From: Curtanaerobium respiraculi
GTDB lineage: Bacteria; Actinomycetota; Coriobacteriia; Coriobacteriales; Eggerthellaceae
Length of the DNA: 33,779 bases
Direction: 5' to 3'
NCBI RefSeq assembly: GCF_024609215.1
Contig: NZ_JANIPD030000008.1
Span: 1-33,779 of the forward strand
Of this stretch, positions 13,106 through 21,457 are shown piece by piece. Positions within the stretch are counted from its first letter, which is position 1. Every line of letters begins with the position of its first letter. Position numbers and translations under genes: made by a program. The notes beneath the pieces were generated by a model. It had not been told where the DNA came from. It made no database searches and saw nothing but the letters and a program-made list of their open reading frames with translations.

Positions 13106-13819
13106 ATGTCGGGATGCATTCTGGAGGCGCGCGGGCTGACCAAGCGCTTCGGGCGGGGCGCGGGGGCGCAGACGGCGGTGGACCGCGTGTCCCTGCACGT
13201 CGAGGAGGGGATGGTCTACGGGCTGCTCGGCCCCAACGGGGCGGGCAAGTCCACCACCCTCAAGATGATCACGGGCATGCTGCGGCCCACGGAGGGCGAG
13301 CTGCTCTTCGGGGGCAGGCCCTGGCGCCGCGACGACCTCTACCGCATCGGCTCGCTCGTGGAGCAGCCGCCCCTCTACCCCAACCTCACGGCGCGCGAGA
13401 ACCTGCGCGTGCGCACCACGCTGCTCGGCCTGCCGGAGGAGCGCATCGACGAGGTGCTGGAGACGGTGGGCCTCGCGGACACGGGCGCCAAGCGCACCGG
13501 CCGCTTCTCGATGGGCATGAAGCAGCAGCTGGGGATAGCGCTCGCCCTGCTGGCGAGCCCGCGCCTGCTGATATTGGACGAGCCGACCAACGGGCTCGAT
13601 CCCATCGGCATCGAGGAGCTGCGCGGCATCATCCGCAGCTTCCCCAGGCGGGGCATCACGGTGCTGCTTTCCAGCCATATCCTCACCGAGGTGCAGCATA
13701 CGGCCGATGCGGTGGGCATCATCGTCGGCGGCAGGCTCGCCTACGAGGGCGCGCTGCGCGAGGGCGAGGATCTCGAGGCGCTCTTCATGGAGGTCTGCCG
13801 GAGGGAGGGGTTGCGATGA
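13106..13819 (+). CDS. Lantibiotic-immunity-type ABC transporter, ATP-binding subunit (LanF-like)
   Basis: A 237-residue ATPase of the bacitracin/lantibiotic protection subfamily (NukF/MutF/EpiF-like). Walker A is GPNGAGKST (42-50), the signature FSMGMKQQLG (134-143), Walker B LLILDEPTNGLDP (154-166), and the H-loop LSSHILTEVQ follows. ATG 13106 is preferred over the ATG at 13091, because AAAGGA lies six nt before it. The two permease genes follow with ATGA-type overlaps, so all three are one translation-coupled unit. Such transporters expel lantibiotics or related peptides from the membrane. The peptide sensed here is unknown. Confidence 0.9.
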   Translation: MSGCILEARGLTKRFGRGAGAQTAVDRVSLHVEEGMVYGLLGPNGAGKSTTLKMITGMLRPTEGELLFGGRPWRRDDLYRIGSLVEQPPLYPNLTARENLRVRTTLLGLPEERIDEVLETVGLADTGAKRTGRFSMGMKQQLGIALALLASPRLLILDEPTNGLDPIGIEELRGIIRSFPRRGITVLLSSHILTEVQHTADAVGIIVGGRLAYEGALREGEDLEALFMEVCRREGLR

Positions 13820-14607
13820 ACCGGCTGGGGTTCGGATTTGCGGGGGGCTCGCTCGCCTCGGCGGTGCGCGCCGAGGCGCTGAAGTCGAGGCACGCCGCGC
13901 CGATGCGGCTGGCCCTCGCACTGGCGCTGCCCTTCCCGCTGCTGGCGGTCATAGGTGCCGCGACCATGCCGGGCTGGGGCGTCTCGTATACCCCATGGAA
14001 CTACTGGTACGCGCTGCTGATGCCGGTCATGCTCTCGCTCGTGTCCGCGGCGGTGGCCAATGCCGATGCGCGCATGGGCAACCGCGCCCTGCTCTCGAGC
14101 GGCGTTCCCCTCTCCCGCGCATGGGCCGCGAAGGTGGCCTGGTGCCTGGCCCTCTCGCTGCTCGCCAACCTGGCGGTCTTCGCCGTGTACGCGGCCCTGT
14201 CGGCCGCGGTGCCCGAGGGCGCGGCGGGCGTGCCGGCGATGCTGGCGGCGGCCCTGTCCCTCGCGGCCGTGAGCTCGTGGATGGTTCCCGCCACGCTCCT
14301 TCTCGCGATGCGGGCCGGCCTGCTCGCGGGCGTCTTCGTCCCGCTGGCGGTGCAGCTGGCACTCTCCTTCGGCTGGTCGGCCGTGCCGTTCTGGCCCGCC
14401 TGCCCGCCCACGGCCACCATCGTCCTGCCGACGGCCTTCCTGCCCGTGCTGCCCAGCGGCGAGCCCGCCAGCGCCGGCATGGCGCTCGTGGAATCGGTCT
14501 CGCAAGGCGGCGACATCGCGCTGGCGCTCGCCATTGCCTGTGTGCTCACGGCCGTGCTCACCGCCATCGGCGCGGTATGGCTCGCAAGATCGGAGGAGTT
14601 GCGATGA
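13816..14607 (+). CDS. Lantibiotic-immunity-type ABC permease (LanE/MutE-like)
   Basis: 263 residues, about six hydrophobic helices; short polar N-terminus with AEALKSRHAAPM, a region typical of this permease family, before the first helix. The start ATG overlaps the stop of the ATPase gene (ATGA). Conserved-looking features include NYWYALLMPVMLSL after the first loop and ANADARMGNRALLSSGVPLSRAW. Assignment as the E subunit rests on gene order (F-E-G) and general pattern. It would pair with the next permease to form the channel for the ATPase. Confidence 0.82.
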   Translation: MNRLGFGFAGGSLASAVRAEALKSRHAAPMRLALALALPFPLLAVIGAATMPGWGVSYTPWNYWYALLMPVMLSLVSAAVANADARMGNRALLSSGVPLSRAWAAKVAWCLALSLLANLAVFAVYAALSAAVPEGAAGVPAMLAAALSLAAVSSWMVPATLLLAMRAGLLAGVFVPLAVQLALSFGWSAVPFWPACPPTATIVLPTAFLPVLPSGEPASAGMALVESVSQGGDIALALAIACVLTAVLTAIGAVWLARSEELR

Positions 14608-15452
14608 GAGGACACGGAACGGCGGGGACCCACCCGTCCGGCCCAAGGGCGACGCTGCCACGCGCCCTGCGTGCCGAGGCGCTGCGCCTGCGCCGCTTAC
14701 CCCTCGTGCCGCTGCACCTGGCGTGCGCCTTGGCGGCGGGGGCGGCGTGCGGGGCGTACTTCGCCTACGCCCCTTGGGACACGGCCATGGGGGCGGATGC
14801 CTTCGCGCAGCTGCTGGGCGCGATGATGCCGCTCATGGCGGGTATCGTCTGCGGCCTGGATGCGGATGCGGAGGGGGAGGCCACGGGGCTTGCGAACCTG
14901 CTCTCCGTCCCGTCGAGGCGCCGGGCCCTCGCCGCGAGGCTCTTGGCGATTTGGCTGATGGGGGCTCTCGCCCTCGCCCTCGCCGTGGTCGCGTTCGCCG
15001 TCCCCCTGGCGCTGGCCGGACGCCAGGCTCTGGCGCCGGCTGCCCTGATCGGGGTCGCCGCGGGCCTTGCGTTCGGCAGTGCCCCGCTCTACCTGCTCCT
15101 CTATGCCATGGCGCTGCGCTGGGGCTGCAACGTGGCGATAGCTACGGGCACCGTGGGCCTCATGCTCGCATTCTTCTCGGTGGGCGGTCTCGCCCATGGC
15201 TTCATGACCGGCGAACTCACCGCCGCCGGCGCGAACGCGCTCTCGTACCTGCCGACCAGTTGGCCGGCGCTCCTGGGGTCGCTGCCCGTCGAACTCGCCA
15301 TTGCGGACAGCGCTGTGGGGGCGGTGCAGGCAGCATCGGTCGCCTCGAGGCTCGGGTCGCTCTGCGCCTTGTGCGGCGGTGCGTCCGCCCTGTTCGCGGG
15401 CGTGGCGATGGCCTGGATCTCCCGCTTCGAGCCCGTACAGCGCGGGAATTAG
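14604..15452 (+). CDS. Lantibiotic-immunity-type ABC permease (LanG/MutG-like)
   Basis: 282 residues, about six hydrophobic helices. The start ATG overlaps the stop of the preceding permease (ATGA). The N-terminal ALRAEALRLRRLPL mirrors AVRAEALKSRHAAPM of the partner permease, as expected for related E and G subunits. DADAEGEATGLANLLSVPSRRRAL before the second helix fits the 'D.e...g.l.nlls.P..r' region of ABC-2 permeases. It is followed after 12 nt by the YxeA-type lipoprotein gene. Confidence 0.82.
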   Translation: MRGHGTAGTHPSGPRATLPRALRAEALRLRRLPLVPLHLACALAAGAACGAYFAYAPWDTAMGADAFAQLLGAMMPLMAGIVCGLDADAEGEATGLANLLSVPSRRRALAARLLAIWLMGALALALAVVAFAVPLALAGRQALAPAALIGVAAGLAFGSAPLYLLLYAMALRWGCNVAIATGTVGLMLAFFSVGGLAHGFMTGELTAAGANALSYLPTSWPALLGSLPVELAIADSAVGAVQAASVASRLGSLCALCGGASALFAGVAMAWISRFEPVQRGN

Positions 15453-15464
15453 GAGGTGCTCGAC

Positions 15465-15878
15465 ATGAGTGGAAGGATGTGGAGGAGGGTCGCCGTGACT
15501 CTTGTGCTTGTCACGATGGTCGTGCTCGCGTGCGCCGTGCTCCAGGGGTGCTCCGGCGCCGGAGCTGTGGTCAAGAGCGCGGTCGACAGGCTGTTGCCAA
15601 CGCCGCAGCGCACGGTGTGGGCGCGCTGCCCGGCACCGGGGACCCACGTGGGCTCGTATGCCGACGCGTCCGGCTCGTGCACGAACTACTTCTACGACGT
15701 GGCGGCGGCCACAGAGGATGGCACGCATCTCACGGTGACCATCATCCTCTTCGGGGGCGAGGCGAGCGGGCAGGGGTGGCTCGAGATCGACGCGAGGGGA
15801 AGCTCGGGCGTGTACTACGACGGCGTCGACGAGTCCGAGGTCCCGCAGGCCGCACGCGATGCCCTCGGCGCGGGGTGA
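15465..15878 (+). CDS. YxeA-family (DUF1093-like) lipoprotein
   Basis: 137 residues, start ATG 15465 with AGGAGG at 15451-15456. A lipoprotein signal peptide is clear: basic RMWRR, a hydrophobic run, and the lipobox LQGC with C29 as the lipidated residue. The mature part has CTNYFYDVAAATEDGTHLTVT, GWLEIDARG and ESEVPQAARDAL, in line with the YxeA family, whose members end with a 'eV...eiP..a' pattern. YxeA-like genes often accompany lantibiotic-type ABC transporters. It is probably an accessory on the outer face of the membrane. Confidence 0.7.
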   Translation: MSGRMWRRVAVTLVLVTMVVLACAVLQGCSGAGAVVKSAVDRLLPTPQRTVWARCPAPGTHVGSYADASGSCTNYFYDVAAATEDGTHLTVTIILFGGEASGQGWLEIDARGSSGVYYDGVDESEVPQAARDALGAG

Positions 15879-15979
15879 CGCAGGCGCAGGGGATGGCGCG
15901 CGAGCGCGCCCCTGGTCTATCATGGCGGCAACGGAGATGCGGTCCCGCAGGGACCGGAGGGAAAGGATGGTGGGGTTCC

Positions 15980-16642
15980 ATGGCGCGGATCCTCGCGATA
16001 GACGACGAGAGGCAGATCACCGACCTGCTCTCCCGCGCCCTCGCACGCGACGGGTACTCTGTCGACGCCGTGAACGACCCCGCATCCGTGCCGGGCCTCG
16101 ACCTCTCGCGCTACGACCTCATCCTGTGCGATGTGATGATGCCCGGGATGGACGGCTTCGAGCTGGTGGGCCGTATCCGGGGCCTCGTGGACGCCCCCAT
16201 CCTCTTCCTCACCGCCAAGGTGGCCGAGGAAGATGCTGTGCATGGCTTGGCGCTGGGGGCCGACGACTACGTCCGCAAGCCGTTCGGGGTGGCAGAGCTG
16301 CGCGCGAAGGTGGCCGCGCACCTGCGCCGCGAGGGCCGGGCGCGCACGCACGTCCTCGCGCTCGGCGACGTGCGTTTCGACCTTGGAGCGCGCGAGCTCT
16401 CCGTGGCGGGCGAGGCCGTGCCCCTCACGCCCACCGAGTACGCCGTCTGCGAGTTCCTCGCCCGGCATTGCGGCCAGGCCCTCTCTCGAGCCCAGATCCG
16501 CGACGGGGCGTTCGGCTGGGCCTCGGACGCGGGGGATGACGCGCTGTCGATGCACGTGAGCAACGCGCGCGCCAAGCTCCGCCGCGCAGGGGCCGACCCC
16601 ATCGAAATGGCGCGCGGGACGGGGTACAGATGGAGGGCATAG
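15980..16642 (+). CDS. OmpR-family response regulator
   Basis: 220 residues. The receiver domain (1-115) has the acidic pair D8/D9, phospho-acceptor D51 (LCDVMMPGMDG), T78 (FLTAK) and K100 (DYVRKPF). The winged helix (about 125-220) includes PLTPTEYAVCEFLA, MHVSNARAKLR and the final GTGYRWRA. The start at 15980 directly precedes ARILAIDDE, and no convincing Shine-Dalgarno is seen beyond GGTGGGG. The gene overlaps the kinase gene by 13 nt and lies 101 nt after the lipoprotein gene. It likely controls the transporter operon in response to a peptide (inference). Confidence 0.92.
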   Translation: MARILAIDDERQITDLLSRALARDGYSVDAVNDPASVPGLDLSRYDLILCDVMMPGMDGFELVGRIRGLVDAPILFLTAKVAEEDAVHGLALGADDYVRKPFGVAELRAKVAAHLRREGRARTHVLALGDVRFDLGARELSVAGEAVPLTPTEYAVCEFLARHCGQALSRAQIRDGAFGWASDAGDDALSMHVSNARAKLRRAGADPIEMARGTGYRWRA

Positions 16643-18105
16643 GGGCTGTGCGCCGTCGCATCCGGATCCCCTTGGCCCTGGTGGTTTCCCGCTACTTCCT
16701 CTACGTGCTCGTCGGCGCGCTTCTCGCCGTGGGTATTCCGGCAGGTGCCTTCTCCTGGCAGATGGTCTCGGGCACCATCCTGGCGGCAAACTACGGCGAG
16801 GCCCACTTGGACGAGGTCAAGGTCATCCTCTCCGGCCAGGCCTCCTTCGATGCCGATGTCATCCCCTCGGCCTACCGCTATGCCCGCTTCGAGGCGGGCG
16901 GCGCACTCCTGTCTACTGACATGTCCAGCGCTCAGCTCGATACCGTCTGGCGCATTGGGGCCGTATTCGATGGCGAGGACCCCCGCACTGCGGAGGTCGC
17001 CCCGTCATCCTTCTACGCTGCCGTGGGGCTGGCGGACGGCGGGCGCTGCGTGCTCTGCTACGACATCGTGCCCCAGTGGGCTGACAAGGGCGCGCGCGAC
17101 GCCCTGCCCAACCCCCAGGACCTGGCGGTTTGGACCGCGCTGCTCTCCCTGGTCCTTGTGGTTGCCCTCATCGCCCTGCGAGCCGCCCGCACGCTCGCGC
17201 GTAAGATGGACCCCCTGGTGCGGGCGGCGGAGGCCGTCGGCAGGCAGGACCTGGACGCGCCCGTGGGGGGCAGCGACGTGGCCGAGATCGACGATGTGCT
17301 GCGCGCCATGGAGGGGATGCGCACCTCGCTGAAGGGGTCGATCGAGGCCCAGCGGGAGGCCGAGCGAAAGAGCCGCGAACAGGTGGCAGCGCTCGCCCAC
17401 GACCTCAAGACGCCGCTCACGGTCGCGCTCGGCAACGCCGAGCTTCTTGCCGAGGACGCCGAGGCGGGGAGAATCGGGGAGGAGCAGGCGGCATGCGCGC
17501 GGGCCGTCCGCGATGCGGCGCTTTCCATGGACGCCTTCGTGGGGAGGATCGTGGAGGCGTCCCGCGGGCAGGCGGACGCCCTCCGTCGCGAGCCGGTTGA
17601 CCCGGCCTCGTTCGCCGACGGGTTGGAGGATGCGACGGAGAAGTTCATCGTGGCACGGAGTTTAGCGCTTGAGGCCTCGCGGGAGCCGACGTTCCAGGAG
17701 CTGTGCGACACGGTTGCGGCAGGTGAGGCACCTGCGCCCCGATGGGACGCGGACGCCCTCGGGCGCGCCGTGCTCAACCTGGTGGGGAACGCCTGCGACC
17801 ATGCGCGCACGGGTCCCGTGACGCTCGCGCTCTCCTGCGACGCCTCTGCGAGGATCGTCTCCATCGCCGTCGAGGACGATGGGCCCGGCTTCTCGCCCGA
17901 GGCCATCGAGCGCGGGGCCGAACGATTCTTCCGCGGGGACGCGTCGCGCGGCTCCGGCGCGGGAGGCGCCCACTTCGGGCTCGGGCTCGCGATCGCCGCG
18001 GACATCGCCGAGGCCCACGGCGGTGCCCTCGTGCTCTCCAACCACACGGACGGCGCGGGGGAAGTCCTGGGGGCTCGCGCCGTCCTGTCGATCCCATTGG
18101 CATAG
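16630..18105 (+). CDS. Sensor histidine kinase paired with the response regulator
   Basis: 491 residues. TM1 is at about 22-45 and TM2 at 165-187, bounding an extracytoplasmic domain of about 120 residues. HAMP-like RAARTLARKMDPLVRAAEAVG follows. The HisKA box ALAHDLKTPLT carries H257. The ATPase domain has the N-box NLVGNACDHA (N387), the G1 box DDGPGF (416-421) and the G2 box FGLGLAIA. All catalytic motifs are present. Kinases in this context sense lantibiotics or membrane stress. The start ATG lies within the last codons of the regulator gene. Confidence 0.92.
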   Translation: MEGIGAVRRRIRIPLALVVSRYFLYVLVGALLAVGIPAGAFSWQMVSGTILAANYGEAHLDEVKVILSGQASFDADVIPSAYRYARFEAGGALLSTDMSSAQLDTVWRIGAVFDGEDPRTAEVAPSSFYAAVGLADGGRCVLCYDIVPQWADKGARDALPNPQDLAVWTALLSLVLVVALIALRAARTLARKMDPLVRAAEAVGRQDLDAPVGGSDVAEIDDVLRAMEGMRTSLKGSIEAQREAERKSREQVAALAHDLKTPLTVALGNAELLAEDAEAGRIGEEQAACARAVRDAALSMDAFVGRIVEASRGQADALRREPVDPASFADGLEDATEKFIVARSLALEASREPTFQELCDTVAAGEAPAPRWDADALGRAVLNLVGNACDHARTGPVTLALSCDASARIVSIAVEDDGPGFSPEAIERGAERFFRGDASRGSGAGGAHFGLGLAIAADIAEAHGGALVLSNHTDGAGEVLGARAVLSIPLA

Positions 18106-18237
18106 GCAATTGGTCAATCGTTCTCCCCGGCGAGCCACAAACAGCAGCCGCCCTCGATCATGAATGGCAGGTGTGAACTGCCGTGGATGCCGCGTGGATT
18201 CGCGATCCTGCCCTGCCGCGGGCGGGGAGGCGGGAGA

Positions 18238-18380
18238 CTAGGCGCCGCCGTTGATGCGCCCCTCCCAGGGCTCGTCGACGCGATAGCCGATGAGCCGCCA
18301 ATCGAGTATCAGGTCGATGTCCTCGGAGAACCGCTCGATGAGGCCGTACGCCTTCGACAGGCTGGTGCGCCCTTGAACAT
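18238..18380 (-). pseudogene. AbiEii-type nucleotidyltransferase fragment
   Basis: From ATG 18380 the frame reads MFKG, then shifts. The next frame gives TSLSKAYGLIERFSEDIDLIL and DWRLIGYR, ending at TAG 18238. 'FKGGTSLSK...RFSEDIDL' is the active-site region of the AbiEii/AbiGii toxins of type IV toxin-antitoxin systems. One missing G in the GGC-GGC codon pair explains the shift. The rest of the toxin and the AbiEi antitoxin are absent. The fragment begins two bases after the stop of the membrane-protein gene. Confidence 0.7.
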
Positions 18381-18381
18381 T

Positions 18382-18888
18382 TCACCCCAGCAGCGCCACG
18401 ATGGCGCCGACGACAATCGCGACGGGGATGCCCAAGAGCATGCCCTTGGCGCTGCCTCGGATGTGGAAGAGGTAGTCGTGGTAGGCGTCTGCGAGGTCCT
18501 CGGTGCCGGGTATGACCCAGCGCGAGCTGTGGCAGAACCAGCAGATGTCGAGTACGAACGCGTCGTACCAGTCGACGACGAGCCAGAGCAGGTAGCTCGC
18601 AATCGCGCCCTCCCAGAACGTGTGCGCTCCATTCGCGAAGTGCAGCAGCACCGCGAACGCGAGGGCGATGATCAGCGCGGCAAGGCTCTTCCGGATGATG
18701 ACAGCCTTCGAGCGTGGCATATCGCGCTCGTCCTTCACGAGCCCCAGCTCGACCGCGCGGTCAACGATGGGCTCGGGATAGTTGTGGATGTAGTTGACGG
18801 GTTCGCCGACGTGCGCCATCACGACCCAGAACAGCGTGAACAGCGCGCACGCCACGATTGCTTCTATCGCGAAGATCCCCCAGTCCAT
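18382..18888 (-). CDS. Integral membrane protein, function unknown (paralogue of 19084-19575)
   Basis: 168 residues, start ATG 18888 with GGAGGTGATGAC upstream. Four hydrophobic segments are visible: the N-terminus, about 68-85, 95-115 (SYLLWLVVDWYDAFVLDICWF) and the C-terminus. The order helix, soluble loop, helix, helix with '.Y....D.....DI.W', long loop, C-terminal helix is shared with the protein at 19084-19575, suggesting a diverged pair. No family is named with confidence. It follows the ATC-hydrolase fragment in the same direction. Confidence 0.7.
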   Translation of the reverse strand: MDWGIFAIEAIVACALFTLFWVVMAHVGEPVNYIHNYPEPIVDRAVELGLVKDERDMPRSKAVIIRKSLAALIIALAFAVLLHFANGAHTFWEGAIASYLLWLVVDWYDAFVLDICWFCHSSRWVIPGTEDLADAYHDYLFHIRGSAKGMLLGIPVAIVVGAIVALLG

Positions 18889-18892
18889 GTCA

Positions 18893-19073
18893 TCACCTCC
18901 CCTTGGCGGTCCCGGCGCTGCAGCGGAAGTCGCACACCTCGTTCCCGCCGCCGATGGTCATCGTGCGCGCGAGGCGCAGGCCCATCATCTGCGCCATGGG
19001 GGTAACCCAGGCGGCAGAGACAGGGGGTGAGATCGGGGCGGCCCATCGCCTTGAGCTTCATGCCGTAATTCAT
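18893..19073 (-). pseudogene. Fragment of an ATC-hydrolase family protein
   Basis: From ATG 19073 the frame reads MKLKAMGRPDLTPCLCRLG. In the next frame it continues with MAQMMGLRLARTMTIGGGNEVCDFR and stops at 18893. The pattern 'lC.lD......G..l.RT.Ti..G...CDFR' is the C-terminal end of the L-2-amino-thiazoline-4-carboxylate hydrolase family, also present at 22045-22656. The N-terminal three quarters are lost and a frameshift lies near 19005. Confidence 0.7.
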
Positions 19074-19083
19074 GCGAGTCCCC

Positions 19084-19575
19084 TTATCTTACTTGCACCA
19101 GCACGAACGCTACAACGGCGCTGACGATCGCGAACACGACGATCTTCACGAGCTGGCTCTTGAGGTTGAAGCCGTAGTGTTCCATGCTCTCGCAGCCGAT
19201 GACTTCGGGATAGAAGTGCTGGAAGATGTTCAGCCTGGTCAGCAGAATGTAGTCGAAAACGACCATATCAAAGATCTTGTAGCCTTCAAACAGAATCAGG
19301 TACCTGACGAAGATCTGCCAGAACCCCCATCCCCGCGACATGGCATCGTTTCCAGCGTAGATGAATATGGCTATGACGCCGGCTGAAACAGCAAGAATAA
19401 GCACGACGCCCAAAGCCGTCTTCCATGCCGGCTGGTCTAGCCTGCCCTTCATGCGTTCCTGCACGTCTTTTGGCGCCGACTTGATGAAGAATTTCAGCAG
19501 GAAGGCGCAGCTGACCGCAAAGAAGATCACGACCAGCACCAGCAGCAATCCCAGCAAAGCGAATGTGAGCTCCAT
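19084..19575 (-). CDS. Integral membrane protein, function unknown
   Basis: 163 residues, start ATG 19575 with GGAAAAG upstream. There are four hydrophobic segments: about 5-30, 53-74 (ALGVVLILAVSAGVIAIFIYAG), 86-108 and 140-162. A loop with PKDVQERMKGRLDQPAWK follows the first, and YKIFDMVVFDYILLTRL with HFYPEVIG precedes the last. Topology matches the protein at 18382-18888. It is probably the downstream part of the operon starting at the ATC-hydrolase gene (22656), 92 nt after the hydrolase gene. Confidence 0.7.
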   Translation of the reverse strand: MELTFALLGLLLVLVVIFFAVSCAFLLKFFIKSAPKDVQERMKGRLDQPAWKTALGVVLILAVSAGVIAIFIYAGNDAMSRGWGFWQIFVRYLILFEGYKIFDMVVFDYILLTRLNIFQHFYPEVIGCESMEHYGFNLKSQLVKIVVFAIVSAVVAFVLVQVR

Positions 19576-19667
19576 CGCTTTTCCTAACCTTTCCGCGACG
19601 TCAGTTCAGCATCAGGCCGCTTTCCGTCGTCTTTATCGGATGTTTCCCAACTTCGAGGCTGTCCCGA

Positions 19668-20678
19668 TCATTCCTTCTGACATCGCGAATGCTCCTCCAT
19701 GAACTTCAGGCTTGCATCGATCATCTGCCCTAGAGCGGTCTGCTCCACGGGGAAGTGTCCGCCGCCGTCTAGAACGACGAGTTCCTTTGCGCATGCAAGC
19801 CGGTCATAGAAATTCCTGCTCAGCCGCAGATCAGTCCAGCGGTCATCGCCGGGGTGCACGAGCAGCACGGGGCATCCGGTAAAGTCTTCCGGTTCAATCT
19901 GGGCGTGGTGGTCGAGAAGCGATAGCGCAAAGGAGACCGGCACTTTTGCTCCTGCCGACTTAGGGTCTGCCATCAGCAGCTCCGCAAGGCTCGCATCGTT
20001 GGCTATCGCCTTCATGTTGCAGACCCACCTCATCGGGATGCGGATGTTGCCCGCAAGCCTGCGCAAAAACGTCTCGCGCTTTAGAGAGAGCTTTACGAAC
20101 CCCGGAGAACTGGCGACTTCGCACGATATAGTCGGGTCGCCCAGGTCCAGCAGGCAAGACGCCAAGACCCCCGCGACCCCGCTGCAGCGGCAGCCCGTCT
20201 CGTATGCCAGCATGCCCCCTGCGGACAGCCCGAACAGGAACGTCGGGACGTCATCGGCCCCGTAGCGGTCGATAACCGCCGCGATGCAGACAATCCAGCT
20301 GTCATAGGTCGGAACCGCGCTGTACTCTGTATAGCCGTAGAGCGGCATGTCGGGACAGATCACCTCATAGCCGGCCCTGAAAAAAGGCACGGCTAGAAAC
20401 GAGAGCAGCCTCCCGTTTCCGCCGACTCCGTGCAGCAGAAAGATTCGCCCGCGCGGTGCCTGAGCTTGCCCTTCCGGTGACGAGGCTTGCTTGCACGGTG
20501 TTTGTGCCCGGTAGATATCCATATGAATCAGGAATTCGCCGACGCGGACGAACTCCTCTGTCGGCAGGTTGTCGCATTCCAGCCGGACGCATTCCGGCAG
20601 ATATTCCTGAATCCTCGGCCAGAGAGGGTCCCGTCTATATCCGCCAGGAGGATGTTCCGTGGATTTGCGCGCGATCAT
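19668..20678 (-). CDS. Alpha/beta hydrolase
   Basis: 336 residues, starting at ATG 20678, which shares one base with the TGA of the upstream gene (TGATG). The oxyanion-hole region is FLLHGVGGNGRLLSF (80-94), the nucleophile elbow is GLSAGG with S152, the acid is in HPGDDRWTD (D279) and the base is H308 (GGGHFPVEQ). This is a complete Ser-Asp-His triad in the usual order. No signal peptide is seen, so it is cytoplasmic. The substrate is unknown; neighbours (SRPBCC, ATC hydrolase, DUF6796-like) suggest a small-molecule pathway. Confidence 0.85.
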   Translation of the reverse strand: MIARKSTEHPPGGYRRDPLWPRIQEYLPECVRLECDNLPTEEFVRVGEFLIHMDIYRAQTPCKQASSPEGQAQAPRGRIFLLHGVGGNGRLLSFLAVPFFRAGYEVICPDMPLYGYTEYSAVPTYDSWIVCIAAVIDRYGADDVPTFLFGLSAGGMLAYETGCRCSGVAGVLASCLLDLGDPTISCEVASSPGFVKLSLKRETFLRRLAGNIRIPMRWVCNMKAIANDASLAELLMADPKSAGAKVPVSFALSLLDHHAQIEPEDFTGCPVLLVHPGDDRWTDLRLSRNFYDRLACAKELVVLDGGGHFPVEQTALGQMIDASLKFMEEHSRCQKE

Positions 20679-21457
20679 CAGATTGCCTCTCCGGGGAATC
20701 TCATAGCAGGCCCCGTCCGGCTTGACGGTATCTGAGCCTTGAACTCGACGAAGCGGGCCTCGGAGGGCAGCGTGGCCAGCAGCCCGCCGAACATGAGCGC
20801 GTTGCCCCAGCTGAGGAACATGGTGCCGATGCCCGCCCCGAGCGCGGAGTCGAAGCCGACGAGGGCGGAGACCACGAGGCAGGGCACCGCCCCGACGATG
20901 AGATTGAACCATTTCGCGTAAGCCGGGTAGGGCGTGAACCCCTTCGCGAACGCACGCCACTGCACGACGATCATCGGGATCCAGAAGAGGCACAGCAGCG
21001 CGTAGACGGGGGCGCAAAACCACCAGATCATCGGCTCCGCAACCTGCGACGCCACCGAAGGGTCGGCTTGGAGCAGGTACTTGTAGGCGAAGTTCATAAC
21101 GCCGATGTTCAGGTGGCAGCCCACCGGCGCGAGCCAGATGTAGCCGAATATGCCCGCCCGGAAGACGCGCGCCATGCGCGGCGCCGAGTCGGCCATGAGC
21201 CGGTACACGGCGAAGAAGGCGATCCCCTCCATGAAGATGCCGACCACGCCGAAGAAGCCTCCGCAGACCAGCTGCCAGTCGGCCAGGTTCGGCACGCTGG
21301 CCATGAGGTCCTCGGCGAGGTTCGCGCTGGGCAGCTCGTCGCCGAAGCCGAGCAGGAAATCGCCGGCGCCGGTGAGAACCGAGCCGATCAGGCCGACGAC
21401 CAGGAGCAGCCTAATCCGCGCCCTGTCCAGATTCCCATCGATTCCGATTGCGCTCAT
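20678..21457 (-). CDS. Multi-pass membrane protein (DUF6796-like)
   Basis: 259 residues, about seven hydrophobic segments. The first is RLLLVVGLIGSVLTGAGDFLL, a start typical of proteins annotated DUF6796 in gut actinobacteria and clostridia. Later come GIFGYIWLAPVGCHLNIGVM and MFLSWGNALMFGGLL. The start overlaps the end of the SRPBCC gene by four nt (ATGA) and its stop overlaps the hydrolase start, so the genes are translationally coupled. Role unknown. The family name is from memory of sequence style and is moderately sure. Confidence 0.65.
   Translation of the reverse strand: MSAIGIDGNLDRARIRLLLVVGLIGSVLTGAGDFLLGFGDELPSANLAEDLMASVPNLADWQLVCGGFFGVVGIFMEGIAFFAVYRLMADSAPRMARVFRAGIFGYIWLAPVGCHLNIGVMNFAYKYLLQADPSVASQVAEPMIWWFCAPVYALLCLFWIPMIVVQWRAFAKGFTPYPAYAKWFNLIVGAVPCLVVSALVGFDSALGAGIGTMFLSWGNALMFGGLLATLPSEARFVEFKAQIPSSRTGPAMRFPGEAI

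Noticed and set aside
13114-14607. One 497-codon fusion of the ABC ATPase region with the first permease
   Set aside because: The first part of that frame is a shadow of the ATPase; the permease starts at 13816 with a stop-start overlap.
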